Shown in pieces: positions 10,797 through 21,784 of a DNA stretch of 64,000 nucleotides (position 1 is its first letter; every line of letters begins with the position of its first letter). The notes beneath the pieces were generated by a model that was not told where the DNA came from, ran no database searches, and saw only the letters and a program-made list of their open reading frames with translations. The stretch is taken from NCBI GenBank assembly GCA_047967505.1, contig CM106540.1; one strand, written 5' to 3'. The DNA comes from Dipteris shenzhenensis (Eukaryota > Polypodiophyta > Polypodiopsida > Gleicheniales). The position numbers and the translations under genes were made by a program.

Positions 10797-11725
10797 TTTT
10801 TTTTAAAAGTGAAATCTTATATTTATGTGTGGGAAACCTCAAAAGAGGTAAAAACCCACTAATAAGTACAAGAAAAAAATTTACAAGTAAAGCCTCAGAC
10901 CAAAAGTCATGAGGCAGCCAAGTAAAAAGTTACATATCAAGCTAGAGGAGGATCAAACACAGCATCCTCCAGCTTCAAATTATTGCTCTGTAAAAACTAA
11001 TGCAGTGATGAAACCACACCATAAATAAAAACCAGCTGTTTTTTGCCCTTGTGATTCTTCTTGATATAGGTTAGTGCCCGAAATTCTTGAATCACAGGGT
11101 CAAAAACTTGTTGTAACATGGGATGAAAAGATTCCAGTAAAAAAGGCAATTCTGTATCCCGAACAGAAGGAGACTTTGGCACAGGTATCAGAGGCAAATG
11201 AGCTAGATCAACATCTGTATCCTCTGACGAAAGAGCTGCATCTGATAAAGCAGGACTCAGCATTTCAGCTTCACTTCGAGGATCAACTTGAGAAAGAGCA
11301 TGTGTAGCATCCTGTATGATCCCCACTGCAAGGGGCACATCCATATCTAGAGGAGAAGGAGGCTGATGATGCTCAATGGGAGCCAGATCCTGAACTTCTT
11401 TAGCAAGAGGAAGATTAACCTGTGATTTTCCTACCTTCCTCCAGTAATGCTTCGGAGCAGTAAAAGAAGGCTTATACAGTAAAGCCTTAGCAGAAACCGG
11501 AGGAGAAGGAAGAGTAAACTTTACAATTGAAGAAGGAACAGGAGGAGTGGTCATGGAAGCCGAACGCCAAGCACGTGCAAAATGACCAACCTGCCGGCAT
11601 CGATAATATGCTGTAGGAAAAGAGGCAAAATGCAGCCTGATGCGCATCGGATGAGCAAATCCCAAATCAAGATCCAGAGTAGAGGGCACGGGCTACATCA
11701 TATCCCATAAAATACAAAGGCGAAC
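10797..11725 (-). mobile_element. LINE-C copy 1, carrying ORF1 only
   Basis: The minus-strand element starts, 5'-truncated, after the (CT)n(CA)n tract near 11726. It carries one ORF1-type frame and passes directly into a 3' tail (ACCTCTTTTGAGGTTTCCCACAC-type sequence near 10830) ending in the T-run 10797-10804. No endonuclease or RT lies between ORF1 and the tail. The tail resembles that of the element at 21785-22540. It may be a half-LINE, analogous in principle to mammalian HAL1, or an internal deletion product. Confidence 0.6.
10997..11689 (-). pseudogene. LINE-C ORF1 with degenerate zinc knuckle
   Basis: The 230-codon frame begins inside ORF1 (upstream context RLCILWDM resembles the LINE-B ORF1 at FCILWDTDN). 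It contains DLGFAHPMRIRLHFASFPTA and then YRCRQVGHFARAW. The other copy (15620-15387) reads CYRCLQVGHFARDC, so here the first and last zinc ligands are replaced by Tyr and Trp. A Pro/Ser-rich tail follows, and the frame ends HKGKKQLVFIYGVVSSLH. RNA binding by the knuckle is probably lost. Confidence 0.65.
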
Positions 11726-11750
11726 ATCTCTCTCTCTCTCTCTCACACAC
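11726..11750. repeat. (CT)n(CA)n tract between two LINEs
   Basis: A short CT run followed by CACACAC directly abuts the T-run 11751-11758, which is the reverse-complemented poly(A) tail of the next minus-strand LINE. It has the same architecture as 8899-8946 and 12079-12104. Confidence 0.85.
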
Positions 11751-12078
11751 TTTTTTTTGGTAAAATCCAGTGCATTGTATTTATATTCTCATAAATTCAC
11801 AAGATGGGAATGGAGAGTATCCCAAAGATCAGAAGCATAAAGAGAAAAGCTCTATGCAAGAAGCATGTATATCACCCTCATGGCAGGCATCATATAAGGA
11901 TTGCCGCAATGAGGCTCTGAAAGATTCATATGACTTGCGAATCTGGCAGCCCAAGTATGCCAAATTATGCTCATTCCAGATTGTCCAAAGAGCCCAATAT
12001 CTCACCCATGAGAGAAATAGTGAATATTGAGACAAAGACCTCATAAATCTGCCAAATAACCAAAAATGTTTCCCAAAT
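11751..12078 (-). mobile_element. LINE-B 3'-end fragment
   Basis: The 3' tail starts at the T-run 11751-11758. The frame 12095-11829 matches the last block of LINE-B ORF2 (SWVRYWALWTIWNEHNLAYLG and SLRQSLYDACHEGDIHAS). The 5' end is truncated at a CT/CA tract (12079-12095), beyond which another LINE-B copy starts with its own tail. Confidence 0.65.
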
Positions 12079-12095
12079 CTCTCTCTCACACACAC

Positions 12096-13655
12096 TTTTC
12101 TTTTGTGAAACCAAGAAAATTATATTATGTAACATTCATTTACATCACGGCAGTGCTCGAGAAAAGAGCCAATGCCCTATCCATCAGAAGCAGTAAAAGA
12201 AAAGTTGAATACAAGAAACATCCAAATCGTCCTCATGTAAGGCATCATATAAAGACTGCCGCAATGAGGCTCAGAAGAACTCATAAGGATGTTGAAGGGG
12301 AGAATTCAGATATGCATGATTTTGCTGCAGCCAGAGGGTCCATAAGGCCCAGTATCTGATCCATTGAAAGAAAAGAGAATACTGTGACAAAGAAACTGAT
12401 AATTGGCCATACATCCAGAAAAACCTGTAGAACCTGTGTGCAGGAAATCTGAGAGATAAGAAATAGGAGATCTTGTCTAGAAGGTCTCTGGAATATGAAC
12501 AAAACCACAATAAATGCGGAATACTCTCAAGAATATGATGACATCTTGGACAAAGAGGTGAGGCAATCCTTCTTTGAGCCAATTTCACTCCCACTGGAAG
12601 AATACCAACTATGCATCTCCATAGAAAGAGTCTCTGCTTCAATGGCATTTTCTACTTCCATATCAATTGCAATTTTCCTTTCCACCAGGCTGATGACTTA
12701 TTCAGATGCCATAGAGAGTTAGCATGATGAGCAATCCAAGGAGGAGATAATATCAATCGATAAGCCTGTATAGAAGTCAATAAATGCAAAGGCTGAGAGG
12801 ATATTCCTGAACTTGAAGACTGAAGGTGCCAATCTTGAAGCCTGTCTCTTACATTCAATGTTGGAATCGGAACCAAAGGAAGTAAGAGATCAGCAATGGC
12901 TTTCCAAATATTTCTGTGATGCATCCCAAGATTGTATTGTCGACATGCGACCGGAAAAGAGAGAAAATGTCCTTGTGTATCTACCACATCATCAATGAAC
13001 CGGATGCCCAACTTCATAAGATTGTAAGCTCTGATTGGTTGTTGTACAGCAAGGGGAGAGGAAAACACAGCACTCCAATGAATGCTTTCCATTTTGAGTG
13101 AGGAAGCTATAGAAGCAGGATGGGGAGACCATTTGATGCGAGAGAGAACTTGCTTTCAATCCTGAATCAAGGAAGTAGAAAATGGACAACCAGGGATTTT
13201 ACCTTGAAATTTGCCAAGTACTACTTCCGATGGATCAACTAACCAATGTCCATATAAGCTTTTGTGCGCATCTGACCACACAGAATTGCCAACATGATAG
13301 ACCAAGACTGCTCTTGTTGAAAAAAAGTCTTGAGCATAGTGATCTTTCTTGCCAACACATGAAATTTGATGTTTATTATATTCAAACCACCATGCATTCT
13401 TGGTGAGCAAAGAAAGTCCATTTTGAGTAACCTTAAATCCTTTTTATGAAGCTTAGTTTTCCAGAAAATCTCCATGGCTTGAGACATAAAAAAAGTGACA
13501 TCTCGAGATGACCAATGTAATAGAGGAAGGTAGAACTGGACATAAGCTAGAACAATGGACTGAACAATTCGAAGCCGTACAAGCAGGGGCCAAGTGGATA
13601 TCTTCCAATATTCTAATTTGTCCTGAATTTTGTTTAAGACCCATGATATTTGTTG
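12096..13655 (-). mobile_element. LINE-B copy, 5'-truncated
   Basis: This longer LINE-B fragment spans the RT thumb (near 13640, KIQDKLEYWKISTWPLLVRLRI), the connection region and the zf-RVT domain, with its tail at 12096-12104 (TTTTCTTTT). It is joined head to head to LINE-A copy 5 at about 13655, with no poly(A) between them. It resembles the full-length LINE-B at 15.6-20.85 kb. Confidence 0.75.
12271..13645 (-). pseudogene. LINE-B ORF2 C-terminal remnant with zf-RVT
   Basis: Three frames follow one another on the minus strand. 13645-13239 is the thumb and a wall-like block (FYLPLLHWSS, GGLNIINIKFHVLARKITML). 13092-12652 is the connection region (MESIHWSAVFSSPLAVQQP, RDRLQDWHLQSSSSGIS, SLWHLNKSSAWWKGKLQLIW). 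12648-12271 is the zf-RVT (MPLKQRLFLWRCIVGILPVG, CPRCHHILESIPHLLWFC). Two frame breaks separate them. Confidence 0.7.
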
Positions 13656-14929
13656 CACCTGGATGGGGGCATTTTCCAGATCGGGCATTCCTTTACAGGT
13701 GATTATTTTACGGAACACACATGAGGATGCCCTAGTCTTTGATGTTTCTTCGGGGGGTAGGCTGTCCAAGTCCACAGATGATATATTGTTGGAGGTACCG
13801 TTTCAGCCAGTCAGGGTAGTGGGCTTCATGGAGCATGGCTCTCTTTCACAGTGGTACTTGGATCCTAACCCGCTACTCCTTGCCCTGGGCCCATGGAGGC
13901 TGTGGCTCTATGGAGGTGTCCCAAGTAAGTTTTTGCAGTGGGACCCTGGGGAATGGGAGTGGATAGACGAAGGGCACCGAGAGAAAGGCATCCCCTTCTT
14001 TCGTTACACGGTCAGTAATGCCAGGAAATTCCAGCTCAGCTGTAGGGGTTGGAGGCCCACCAAAGCTCCTCATTGGGAGAATTATCAGATTTTTGCAAAC
14101 TTGTAGAAAATTTTTTGGCAGAGGCTCTGGAAATCCCACCAGAATAGAAAAATCACTCTTCTTTTGGCTTTCTATTCATGGTGGGATGGCAGTGAATCAT
14201 TGGAGATCTAGGTTTGGGGCTGACCCTACTTGCCCTCATTGCCTTTTTGCTTCGGAGATAGTACAACACTGCCTTTGGGATTGCAGACAGGCGAGAATCA
14301 TATGGAAGGGGATTGCAAGAATTTTCAGCACTTTTGTTCGCCTCCCCTTCTATATGACCTGGGGATCAGTGGCTTGGCTCACTCTTTCAGGGCCCCAGGT
14401 TTTCTTCAAGAGACATGAATCGTCTTGGGCTCTACACATCCGGCGACACCTCGTGGAGTCGTGCTCTTTAGAGGATGTTCTGGCCACTCTCTTCAGGGCT
14501 GCTCATTCCTCGGTTGACTCTCCATGGGAGGTTTTAGCTAGCATTGCAGCATGGCACATTTGGAGAGCCAGATGCACTGAGGGTATGGAGGGTTCTTAGG
14601 TTCACCCTTCTCAGATCTTGGCCAGTACTTGGACAGATACGGTACACACTCTGATGGCCATATGGGCGACCATGCAGGGATCCTCTCGAGCAGCCTCCTC
14701 CAGGAGAATTACTTTTCTCAGGAATTGGAGAGACTCTCCCTTCCTTGCTGAGACTTCTATAGGGTTGAGTTGGCATTTTCAGCCTCAGCCTTGGTTTCTT
14801 TCTATCTCATTCTTCTGAGGTGTTTTTATTACATGCTTAGCATGATGTTTTTCCGCTCAGAGCTTGCTCTAGCGAGTTTCTTTCTCACTTAATAGAAGTC
14901 TCTTTTTTGCCCAAAAAAAAAAAAAAAAA
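13656..14929 (+). mobile_element. LINE-A copy 5, 5'-truncated
   Basis: The plus-strand LINE-A fragment starts within the connection region (FSRSGIPLQVIILRNTHEDALVFD) and ends in an A-run at 14913-14929, after the family 3' UTR (AGAGCTTGCTCTAGCGAG, ACTTAATAGAAGTCTC). It lies between a minus-strand LINE-B and a minus-strand LINE-C fragment, which breaks the otherwise uniform (-) polarity of 8.9-22.5 kb. Confidence 0.8.
13660..14815 (+). pseudogene. LINE-A ORF2 C-terminus with zf-RVT
   Basis: The frame 13630-14106 covers ALVFDVSSGGRLSKSTDDIL and the WLYGGVPSKFLQWDPGEWEW block, and it stops at TAG near 14104. A second frame (14018-14599) carries the zf-RVT (CPHCLFASEIVQHCLWDC) after a frameshift at about 14150. 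It then stops at TAG near 14597, followed by a remnant to about 14815. It is inactive. Confidence 0.7.
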
Positions 14930-15616
14930 GATGCAGTGAAGAAACTACACCATCAATAAAAACCAGTTGTTTTTTGCCCTTGTGATTCTTCTTAATATAA
15001 GCTGGAAGCAGGAATTTTTGAATCACAAGGTCAAAAACCTGTTGCATCATAGGATGAAAAGACTCTAGAGAAAAAGAAACATCTGCATCCTGAACAGAAA
15101 GAGACTCTAGCACAGTCTTCACAGACATAGGAACTGAATCAATATCTGTACTCTTTGAAGAAGGAGCATCTGACAAAAGAGCTGCATCAGATAAATCAGG
15201 ACTCATCATTTCAGCTTCAGTCGGGATAGCAACCTGAGAGAGAGCATGCAGATTATCTTGTTAAATCCCCTCTGCAAGGGGCACATCCATATCCTGAGGA
15301 AAAGGAGACTAATGGTGCTCAACAGGGGTGCAATTCTGAGCTTCTTCAGCAAGAGAAAGATCGGCCTATGATTTATCTACCTTCCTCTAGTAGTGCTTCG
15401 GAGCAGTAGAAGAAGGCTTCTCCAAAGAAGCCATAGCAGAAACCGGAGGAGAAGGGAGAGTAACCTTGACAGCTAAAGAAGGAGCAGGAGGAGTGAGCCT
15501 GGATGCAGAAGGGCAATCACGTGCGAAATGACCAACCTGTAGGCACCGATAACATGCAGTGGGAAAAGATGCAAAATGCAGCCTGATGCGCATCGGATGG
15601 GCAAATCCCAAATCAA
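14930..15616 (-). mobile_element. LINE-C copy 2 fragment (ORF1)
   Basis: The minus-strand ORF1 fragment is homologous to 10997-11689. The frame 15620-15387 holds FAHPMRIRLHFASFPTA and an intact zinc knuckle, CYRCLQVGHFARDC. The frame 15209-14889 holds SLESFHPMMQQVFD and HKGKKQLVFIDGVVSSLH. Its 3' end is cut where LINE-A copy 5 ends (14929). Its 5' end abuts the CACAC/T-run tail of the full-length LINE-B. Confidence 0.65.
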
Positions 15617-15751
15617 ACACACTTTTTTTTTTTTTGGTGAGAAGAAATATTTTATTGCACTGAAATAATTACATTCATAGATACTCCAAAAGTGGAGTAA
15701 CTACTACTCAACCGAAAATCTCAGTATAAGCCATATATACATCATGAACAA

Positions 15752-16692
15752 TCAGATGAGTCTGAAAGCAATCATAAAACGATTGCTGCAGAGACCGTTT
15801 GAAAAAAATGAAAGATGGAAAGGTAGGATCACCAAAGACTCTATGATTTCTATCCATCCATAGAGTCCAAAGTGCCTAGTAGCGCACCCAAACAAAAAAT
15901 AGATCAAAATCCTGTCTAGCGGGATGAAAACTAAATAATCAGAAGAACCTGCCAAAAGTAACAGTAGGAAATCTCGCTCGAAGCTCCTGACGAATGAGAG
16001 CGAGGAAATCACAAGTATGTGGACAGTGCCAAAAAATGTGAAGCACAGATTTAGCAGAATGTAGGCATTTGTGGCAAACAGCCGGGGCAATATGTCTATG
16101 CGCAAGTAACTACCCAGATGGGAAATCCAAGTAGAACTCGCCAGAGGAAAAGCTGTTGCCGAAGAGGGACTTTATAGTGCCAAAGGAGACGCGGCCGCTT
16201 TCTCCACCACTTTGATGGACGATCCATATGCCAAATAGAATTGGCTCTGTCAGAAACCCAAGGTAGAGGTAACAACACTTTATACAGAGAAGGCACTATG
16301 ATATGTGATAGCTTCAAAGGACGGGCTGAAGAAGAGGAAGAATGAAGAGTCCAATCCTCAAGCCTATCCTGAAGTTCCAAACGAGGTACCGGCAAGAAAG
16401 GTTGAAGCATTTCTGAAATTTTGTGCCATAAAGGACGATAATGAGCTCCCAAACCATACTTGCTAGTAGCAATAGAAAAGGACAAAAGAGTGCCATCATC
16501 TTGAAATACATCCACCACAGTAGCAATACCTTTGAAAAATATAAAATAAGAACGCCTGGGTTCTTGTATAGCCAAAGGAGGGTGGAATACTTTGGACCAA
16601 TAAATATTCTCAGCCCTCAAGAAATTTTCCAACAAAGAATCCCTGCCATTCCATTCCAAGTGGGATAAAATATGCTTCCAATCAATAAGCAA
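15752..16692 (-). pseudogene. LINE-B ORF2, connection and zf-RVT C-terminus
   Basis: The frame 16692-16096 holds WNGRDSLLENFLRAENIYWS, LQDRLEDWTLHSSSSSARP, SIWHMDRPSKWWRKRPRLL and the zf-RVT start VPLRQQLFLWRVLLGFP. After a shift, the 16105-15752 region supplies CHKCLHSAKSVLHIFWHC and WVRYKALWTLWMDRNH-type sequence in mixed frames. The domain is typical of plant L1 ORF2 and probably contacts template RNA. Confidence 0.7.
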
Positions 16693-16786
16693 ACGAGACG
16701 CAAAAGGGCAGCCTCTGATCTTGCCTTGAATAGAGCCAAATAGAAAATCCCACTGTGTGGACTGCTAATGCCCAAAAGCAGAAGTA

Positions 16787-18069
16787 TTAATATGCAACAA
16801 CACAGAGCGGATCATGAAAGCCCAAGGCTGAGCCCCTTGCATAAACTGCAACATCATTAGTAAACATGATGAGGCGCAGATAGAATTGTATGTATGCTAT
16901 CAAAATGGATTGCGTTATCCGCAAGCAAACATGTAATGGCCAAGTTGCAAGCCTCCAATATTCAAGTTTTTTCCTCAGCTTTGTGAACACCCGATCAGTT
17001 TGTTGAGAATGAGTGAGCCCCCAACCTAGAGGATAGCCAAGATGTCGAATCAATTGAGAAGGTGGAACAATTTTCCCCGGCCACAAAAGACTATGCCAGT
17101 CTTTAGCATGCAACGGCAATAACTTGGATTTCTGAAAATTCACATGAAAACCAGCAGCTAAGCCATATGTGGAAAGAGCCTGCATAATTAAAGAGAGATC
17201 TCGCTCCGAGTATTTTTCGGGGTAAAGAAAGAATCATCTGCATATGCTTGAGCGATCATGCTACGGCTGCCAAGAATTTCCAATCCATGCAACATGCCAG
17301 TGTCCACAAGGGGGTCCATATATTGAAGCGTTGGATGAGTGGCTATGGCAAACAGTAAAGCACTGAGGGGACAACCTTGCCGAACAGAACAACCAAGAGT
17401 CCATGTTGTAGAAATATCCCCTGAAAGTATGCAGGCAGCTTTACTATCTTGATATAGCCAATTGATAACTTGCTGCATTTCTGTGCCAAATCCCAAGGCC
17501 TGCATGGTTTGTGAAATAAAGTCCCATTGAACAGTATCAAAAGCTTTGGCAATATCAACTTGCAATAGCAAAACATCCTGCTGCATATATTTGGCATATT
17601 CGATTCCAACATAGGCATTAGCAATGTTGTCTGTGATGTGCCTACGAGGAACAAAACCATATTGCGCAGGATGCAAGCCATCATGCAAATAGCCTTTTAT
17701 CCGATCAAGAAGCATTTTGGTGGTAAATTTGTGAATAATTGGCACAAGCGTGATTGGTCTCCAATCAGCCAAAGATTGACAAATTTGCTTTTTTGGAAGG
17801 AGTTTAACGAGACCTCTCTTCCATGTGTCTGGCATTTTTTTATGCTGCCAAGCAGAATTGATCATATGCAACAAAGTATGCTTCAGGAGAGGCCAATATT
17901 CTAAAAAAAACTCAACTGTAAGACCATCCCATCCTGGAGATTTCCTTCTACCACAGGATTTGATTTCATCTGACAATTCCCTTTCAGTAAAAGGTTCCTC
18001 CAATTCCAAAGCTTGAGTAGTGGAGATAATAGGAGAAACATGCTGTAAAGGTAAATTTCTTGCAGGCAA
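16787..18069 (-). pseudogene. LINE-B ORF2, reverse transcriptase domain with intact YADD
   Basis: The frame 18069-17188 carries the ordered RT motifs: SPGWDGLTVEFF, WRPITLVPIIHK, AQYGFVPRRHITDN, VDIAKAFDTVQWDF (catalytic Asp), GCSVRQGCPLSALLFA and QAYADDSFF (catalytic Asp pair). A frameshift at about 17220 is followed in the next frame by PEKYSERDLSLIMQAL, GFHVNFQKSKLLPL and LRHLGYPLG-like thumb sequence, to a stop near 16787. The catalytic core is complete apart from that shift. Confidence 0.8.
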
Positions 18070-18195
18070 AACCTGCTACAAGGGAGGATCTGCATAACCA
18101 AACTGCTGAGAAAAATGATGTACACAGACAGAAGCAAGCTGTGACCGTGATGTAGTCCATGAACCATCAGGCCTAAGCACCCTACAAATGTTTGT

Positions 18196-19353
18196 TTATA
18201 ATCTCTTCTGATGCAAGCTTTTGAAAAATTGTTTGGAAGAACAACCTTTATCTCTGAAAGCTCTTTGTCTTGCTCTGGTCTCCCATTTAGCAAGTTTCCT
18301 GTGATCATTGATTTGGAGACAATGTTTAGCTTGGCATAGTGTTGTTTGCTCATGCAAAAACAAAGGACGAAGGTGACTGAGTTCAGTGAGGTCTTGGCAA
18401 GTCAATTTAGCCTGAGCAACAGTTTCCCTCAGAGTCTTCATGTAAGACTTGCCATAACCTCTAATTACAACTTGCACTTTGGAAACAAAAGAATCCCATG
18501 CATTATCAATATCAAAGTGGCTTTGAGAAGACAGAGATTGAGAGGCTTCAGTGACCAATGCCTTGAAAGCAACATGCTGCAAATAACTATTGTTCACAAT
18601 CAGATGTCGCCTTTGAGGCAGTCTATCATCTGGCATATCATGAAAGGATAGCCTCAACCATAACGGTGCATGATCTGAATGCACAAAGGCATAGTCAACC
18701 CACATTTTGCATGTAAAATCATCATTTTGTTGCGGAGCTACACTATACCAGCGATCCAGACGGGCCTGGTAAGAAGAAAGGGCATTATGTTGAAAAGTGT
18801 ATCCAGGTGACAAAGGCTGCAATTCCTTCCAAAGATCAACCAAATCAAGATGAATCAGTAATTGAGACCATGCATGCCTTTCAGAGGTTAACATATGAGT
18901 ATTTCCTGATGTATTGTCACCCTGTTGCGGAGAATTATTGAAATCCCCACATATAAAGGCATGATATCTCCATGGATACCGTTGCATGGCATCCCAAATT
19001 ACACTTCTATTCTGAGAAGATTGAGGTGCATATACAGAGGCAAATTCAAACACCTCGTCTTGAATGATGCATTGAAGAATAATCCATCTGCCTTGATTGT
19101 CATTGAAAGCAATGACTCGCTGAAGCTCATGCTTAATCAGAATGACTACACCTAAGAAAGAGTGCTCCCCAGCATAAAAGATATCATAGCTGTAGTAATG
19201 ACACGTCTTTCCTACATAGACATGCTGATTGTGTTCTTGTAATGCCACTATATCAGGCTGAAATCGATTGATATACAGCCACACAAATTTCCATTTCCTA
19301 CTGTCTCACATCCCCTGAACATTTAAGGTAAGGCATTTGATATGAGCAAGCAT
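18196..19353 (-). pseudogene. LINE-B ORF2, endonuclease domain
   Basis: ORF2 begins at ATG 19353 (MLAHIKCLTLNVQGM), with a TGA at 19308-19306 just after that first EN motif. From 19284 the frame is open for 362 codons. Every motif of the exonuclease-endonuclease-phosphatase fold is present: VALQEHN (catalytic Glu), SVYAPQ, ICGDFNNSP (Asp and Asn), YQARLDRW, and HSDHAPLW (catalytic Asp-His). A basic linker follows to 18196 (FKSLHQKRL, then stop). The domain nicks target DNA to start target-primed reverse transcription. A single base change would open the N-terminus. Confidence 0.8.
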
Positions 19354-19415
19354 ATTTACAGATATTTATAGGAAAAAAACAAGTATGTACAGCAGCAACC
19401 TTCAGGATGTCAACC

Positions 19416-20702
19416 CTACATTTCTACCTCAGGGTCAGGGCCTCTTCCCTGAGAAGAAACATCCGCCTGAGGATTGGACAGCAATGTAGCAACCTCTTCT
19501 TCAGGGAAGAGGGTTCTGCTAGCTGGCACTACAGCCCATGTGATTCCAATTCCTGAGTTGACCTCTGGAGAATTTCCACTAGAGGATGCACCATTCCAAG
19601 TGCGAGGGGGTGGAGGTCGTCGAACAGAAATAACTTTTCTTGGGCTTTGCCATCCATCAATTGGAGTTTTTGGGCCTTTTGCTGAGGGTTGAATAGCAGG
19701 AGGCAAAGGGGAAGAAGCACTCCCATTTGAGCCAACTGGGGCTTTACCTTTATCCTGATTCCCGAAAAACTGTCTATTACCTTTATTTTTATTTCCAATA
19801 GTGGCAGAAGCATCCTTATTGGGCATCTGAGCAGGCAAAGTAGCAGGAGGCATTTTATGTTGATTCATTGGGCACTGTGAAGCCATGTGCCCAAATTTTT
19901 TACATTCAAAACAAGCCCCTGCAAATAATCCCCATTTCAATTTATAAAATGCACTTCCCATGTCAACATTGTTCACTATGACTGAATAAGACTCCGATGT
20001 GGGATTATCAGTATCCCAGAGAATGCAAAATCGATTAGAGTTGCCGTTAGGCCGCGGTGGGCAAACCCCTTTGCCTAAAGTTGCTGCAATTTTAGGCAAG
20101 AGTGAAGCCATGCATTGCGGGAAGTCTACAACTTCAACCCAGACCAGACATCGATGTTGGAATCAGAGCCTGATAATCCCTTGTGGGGGACCATGGCAAA
20201 ACGTGCACCATTTGCTGCCCAAAAAAGAGTGGCGAATGTTCCAAAAGCATTTGCCTGTGAATCTCATCTACCATAATGACCTCAAAAAAGCCTTTGGCTG
20301 CATAGTGTACCTTACGAACAAACGAGCCAGCCAGTGTGCGGGTCAACCAGTTGCCTACCTCTGCAGCAGGTGGCATCCGACCTGGGAAAAATAAAATAGC
20401 TGCATTTTTGGCATATTCTGTATATATTCTATTTTTTCAACTAAATCTAGTGTACAGTTAGTCATTTGTGGTGCGCTCTCTAGATCCACAATTTCATCCA
20501 CTTCAACCATGAGACCAACCGATGGAACAAAGCCTTTCCACACTTTCCTTGTGTCTGCAAATCCTTCGTGCATGACATCATAAACCAGTTGTGCTTCAAC
20601 CGAATCATGCACGGGGTCATGCTGACCCTCAACCTGCTTTTGCTTTTTGCATTGAGCTGATCGATCCTTTTGAAAAGTTTTTTCATAAGAGTATTCAGCC
20701 AT
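19416..20702 (-). pseudogene. LINE-B ORF1 (DUF4283-like, CCHC)
   Basis: ORF1 starts at ATG 20702 (MAEYSYEKTFQKDRSAQ). The N-terminal part contains AQLVYDVMHEGFADTRKVW and VGLMVEVDEIVD. A frameshift near 20395 is followed by MPPAAEVGNWLTRTLAGSF and KVHYAAKGFFEVIMVDEIH. A second shift near 20140 leads to the 20111-19416 frame, with a zinc knuckle CFECKKFGHMASQC (all four ligands intact) and a basic Pro/Ser-rich C-terminus. It is expected to be an RNA-binding chaperone that coats the LINE transcript. Confidence 0.75.
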
Positions 20703-20851
20703 GTCTTCTGAAGAGGATGGAACCCAAAAAGGGGGTACCTGTAAAGTGATAGGAGAGAAAGAACAGCCAACAAAGAAGAGGAAAACCGTGTATTTGCAAG
20801 GAGAAGAAGAGAAGAGAGATATTTAAGGATTTAGAGAGAAGAGAATACAAG

Positions 20852-21695
20852 TTTTTTTTTTTTCCCCCCAAGAAAGAGACTTCTATTAAGTAAGAGAGAA
20901 AACCTGCGAGAGCAAGCTCAAAGCGGAATACATCATGAAATCATGAGGATAAATAAAAAACCCCCTCAGAGTGAGGTGGAAAACAACCAAGGCTGAGGCT
21001 GAAAGTGTCACCTCAACCCTATAGTAGTCTTAGAGAAGAAAGGAGAATCCTTCCATTCCCTGAAGAAAGAAGCCCTCCTAGCTGAGGCTGCACGGGAGTC
21101 TCCCTGCATACCCGTCCATACGGCCATCAAAGTATGTACGATGTCTGTCCAGATACTAGCCAATGTGTGCGAGGGATGAACCTGAGTACCCTCCAAAGCC
21201 TCTGTGCATCTGGCTCTCCAGATTTGCCAAGATGCTATGCTCGCTAGAATCTCCCAAGAAGTATCCACAGAGGCATGTACAGCTGTAAAAGGAAGGTGTG
21301 GTACCACATCCAACAAACAGGACTCAGTCCGATGACATTGAACAGAAATGGCCCGAGAGGAGTCAGATCTCTCATAGAATACCTGAGGCCCTGTAAGAGA
21401 AAGCCAAGCCACTGAGCCCCATGTCATAAAAAATGGGGAGTGGGCAAAGTGACTGAAAATCCTGGCTACCCCCATCCAAATCATCCTCGCCTGTCTGCAA
21501 TCCCATAAGCAATGCTGAATAGTCTCCGAAGCAGAGAGGCATCGAGGGCAAGTAGGGTCGGCTCCGAACCTGGACCTCCAAAGGTTCACTGCAATCCCAC
21601 CATGGATAGAAAGCCAAAAGAAGATAGTGATCTTTCTATTCCTATGGGATTTCCAGAGTCTCCTCCAGAAGCACCTCTGCAGATCCACAGAATCT
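20852..21695 (-). mobile_element. LINE-A copy 4, 5'-truncated
   Basis: The minus-strand fragment is short and well preserved, from just before the zf-RVT to the T-run at 20852-20863. The tail is extended by CCCCCC, and the AAGAGACTTCTATTAAGTAAG signature follows. It directly abuts the 5' end of the full-length LINE-B. The 21696-21762 stretch beyond its 5' end is not recognisable, and (CA)n follows. Confidence 0.8.
21008..21688 (-). CDS. LINE-A ORF2 C-terminal fragment, uninterrupted zf-RVT
   Basis: The 226-codon frame has no stops: CFWRRLWKSHRNRKITIFF, WLSIHGGIAVNLWRSRFGAD, CPRCLSASETIQHCLWDC, then SLTGPQVFYERSDSSRAISV and SIWTDIVHTLMAVWTGMQGD, ending SKTTIGLR. It is a 5'-truncated LINE, so no start codon or promoter is expected and it is probably not translated. 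Its integrity, compared with copies 1, 3 and 5, points to a younger insertion. Confidence 0.6.
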   Translation of the reverse strand: MDLQRCFWRRLWKSHRNRKITIFFWLSIHGGIAVNLWRSRFGADPTCPRCLSASETIQHCLWDCRQARMIWMGVARIFSHFAHSPFFMTWGSVAWLSLTGPQVFYERSDSSRAISVQCHRTESCLLDVVPHLPFTAVHASVDTSWEILASIASWQIWRARCTEALEGTQVHPSHTLASIWTDIVHTLMAVWTGMQGDSRAASARRASFFREWKDSPFFSKTTIGLR

Positions 21696-21762
21696 AGAAA
21701 CTACCGAGAAGACGGGCAATGCTAGAATAAATGAGGCACGGTCTCCTAAGAAGTCAGACACC

Positions 21763-21784
21763 GCACACGCACACACACACACAC
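21763..21784. repeat. (CA)n tract at a LINE tail
   Basis: The tract CGCACACG(CA)n directly precedes the T-run 21785-21801, the reverse-complemented tail of the minus-strand element at 21785-22540. Confidence 0.85.

Larger units (their letters stand above)
15623..20851 (-). mobile_element. LINE-B, essentially full length (about 5.2 kb)
   Basis: This is the most complete LINE-B in the window, on the minus strand. It has a 5' UTR of about 150 bp (20851-20703), ORF1 (20702-19416), a short spacer, ORF2 (ATG at 19353) with EN, RT and zf-RVT, and a 3' tail ending in the T-run 15623-15635 flanked by ACACAC. All EN catalytic motifs and the RT YADD box are present. Only a handful of frameshifts and one early stop disable it, so the consensus could be read with little correction. 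On its 5' side it abuts the poly(A) tail of LINE-A copy 4. Confidence 0.85.

Noticed and set aside
11074-11307. Plus-strand 77-codon frame
   Set aside because: Antisense shadow of the LINE-C ORF1; no independent support.
13239-13775. 178-codon minus-strand frame starting MDLDSLPPEETSK
   Set aside because: Its first 40 or so codons are antisense of LINE-A copy 5 and the rest is the LINE-B thumb; the joined frame is accidental.
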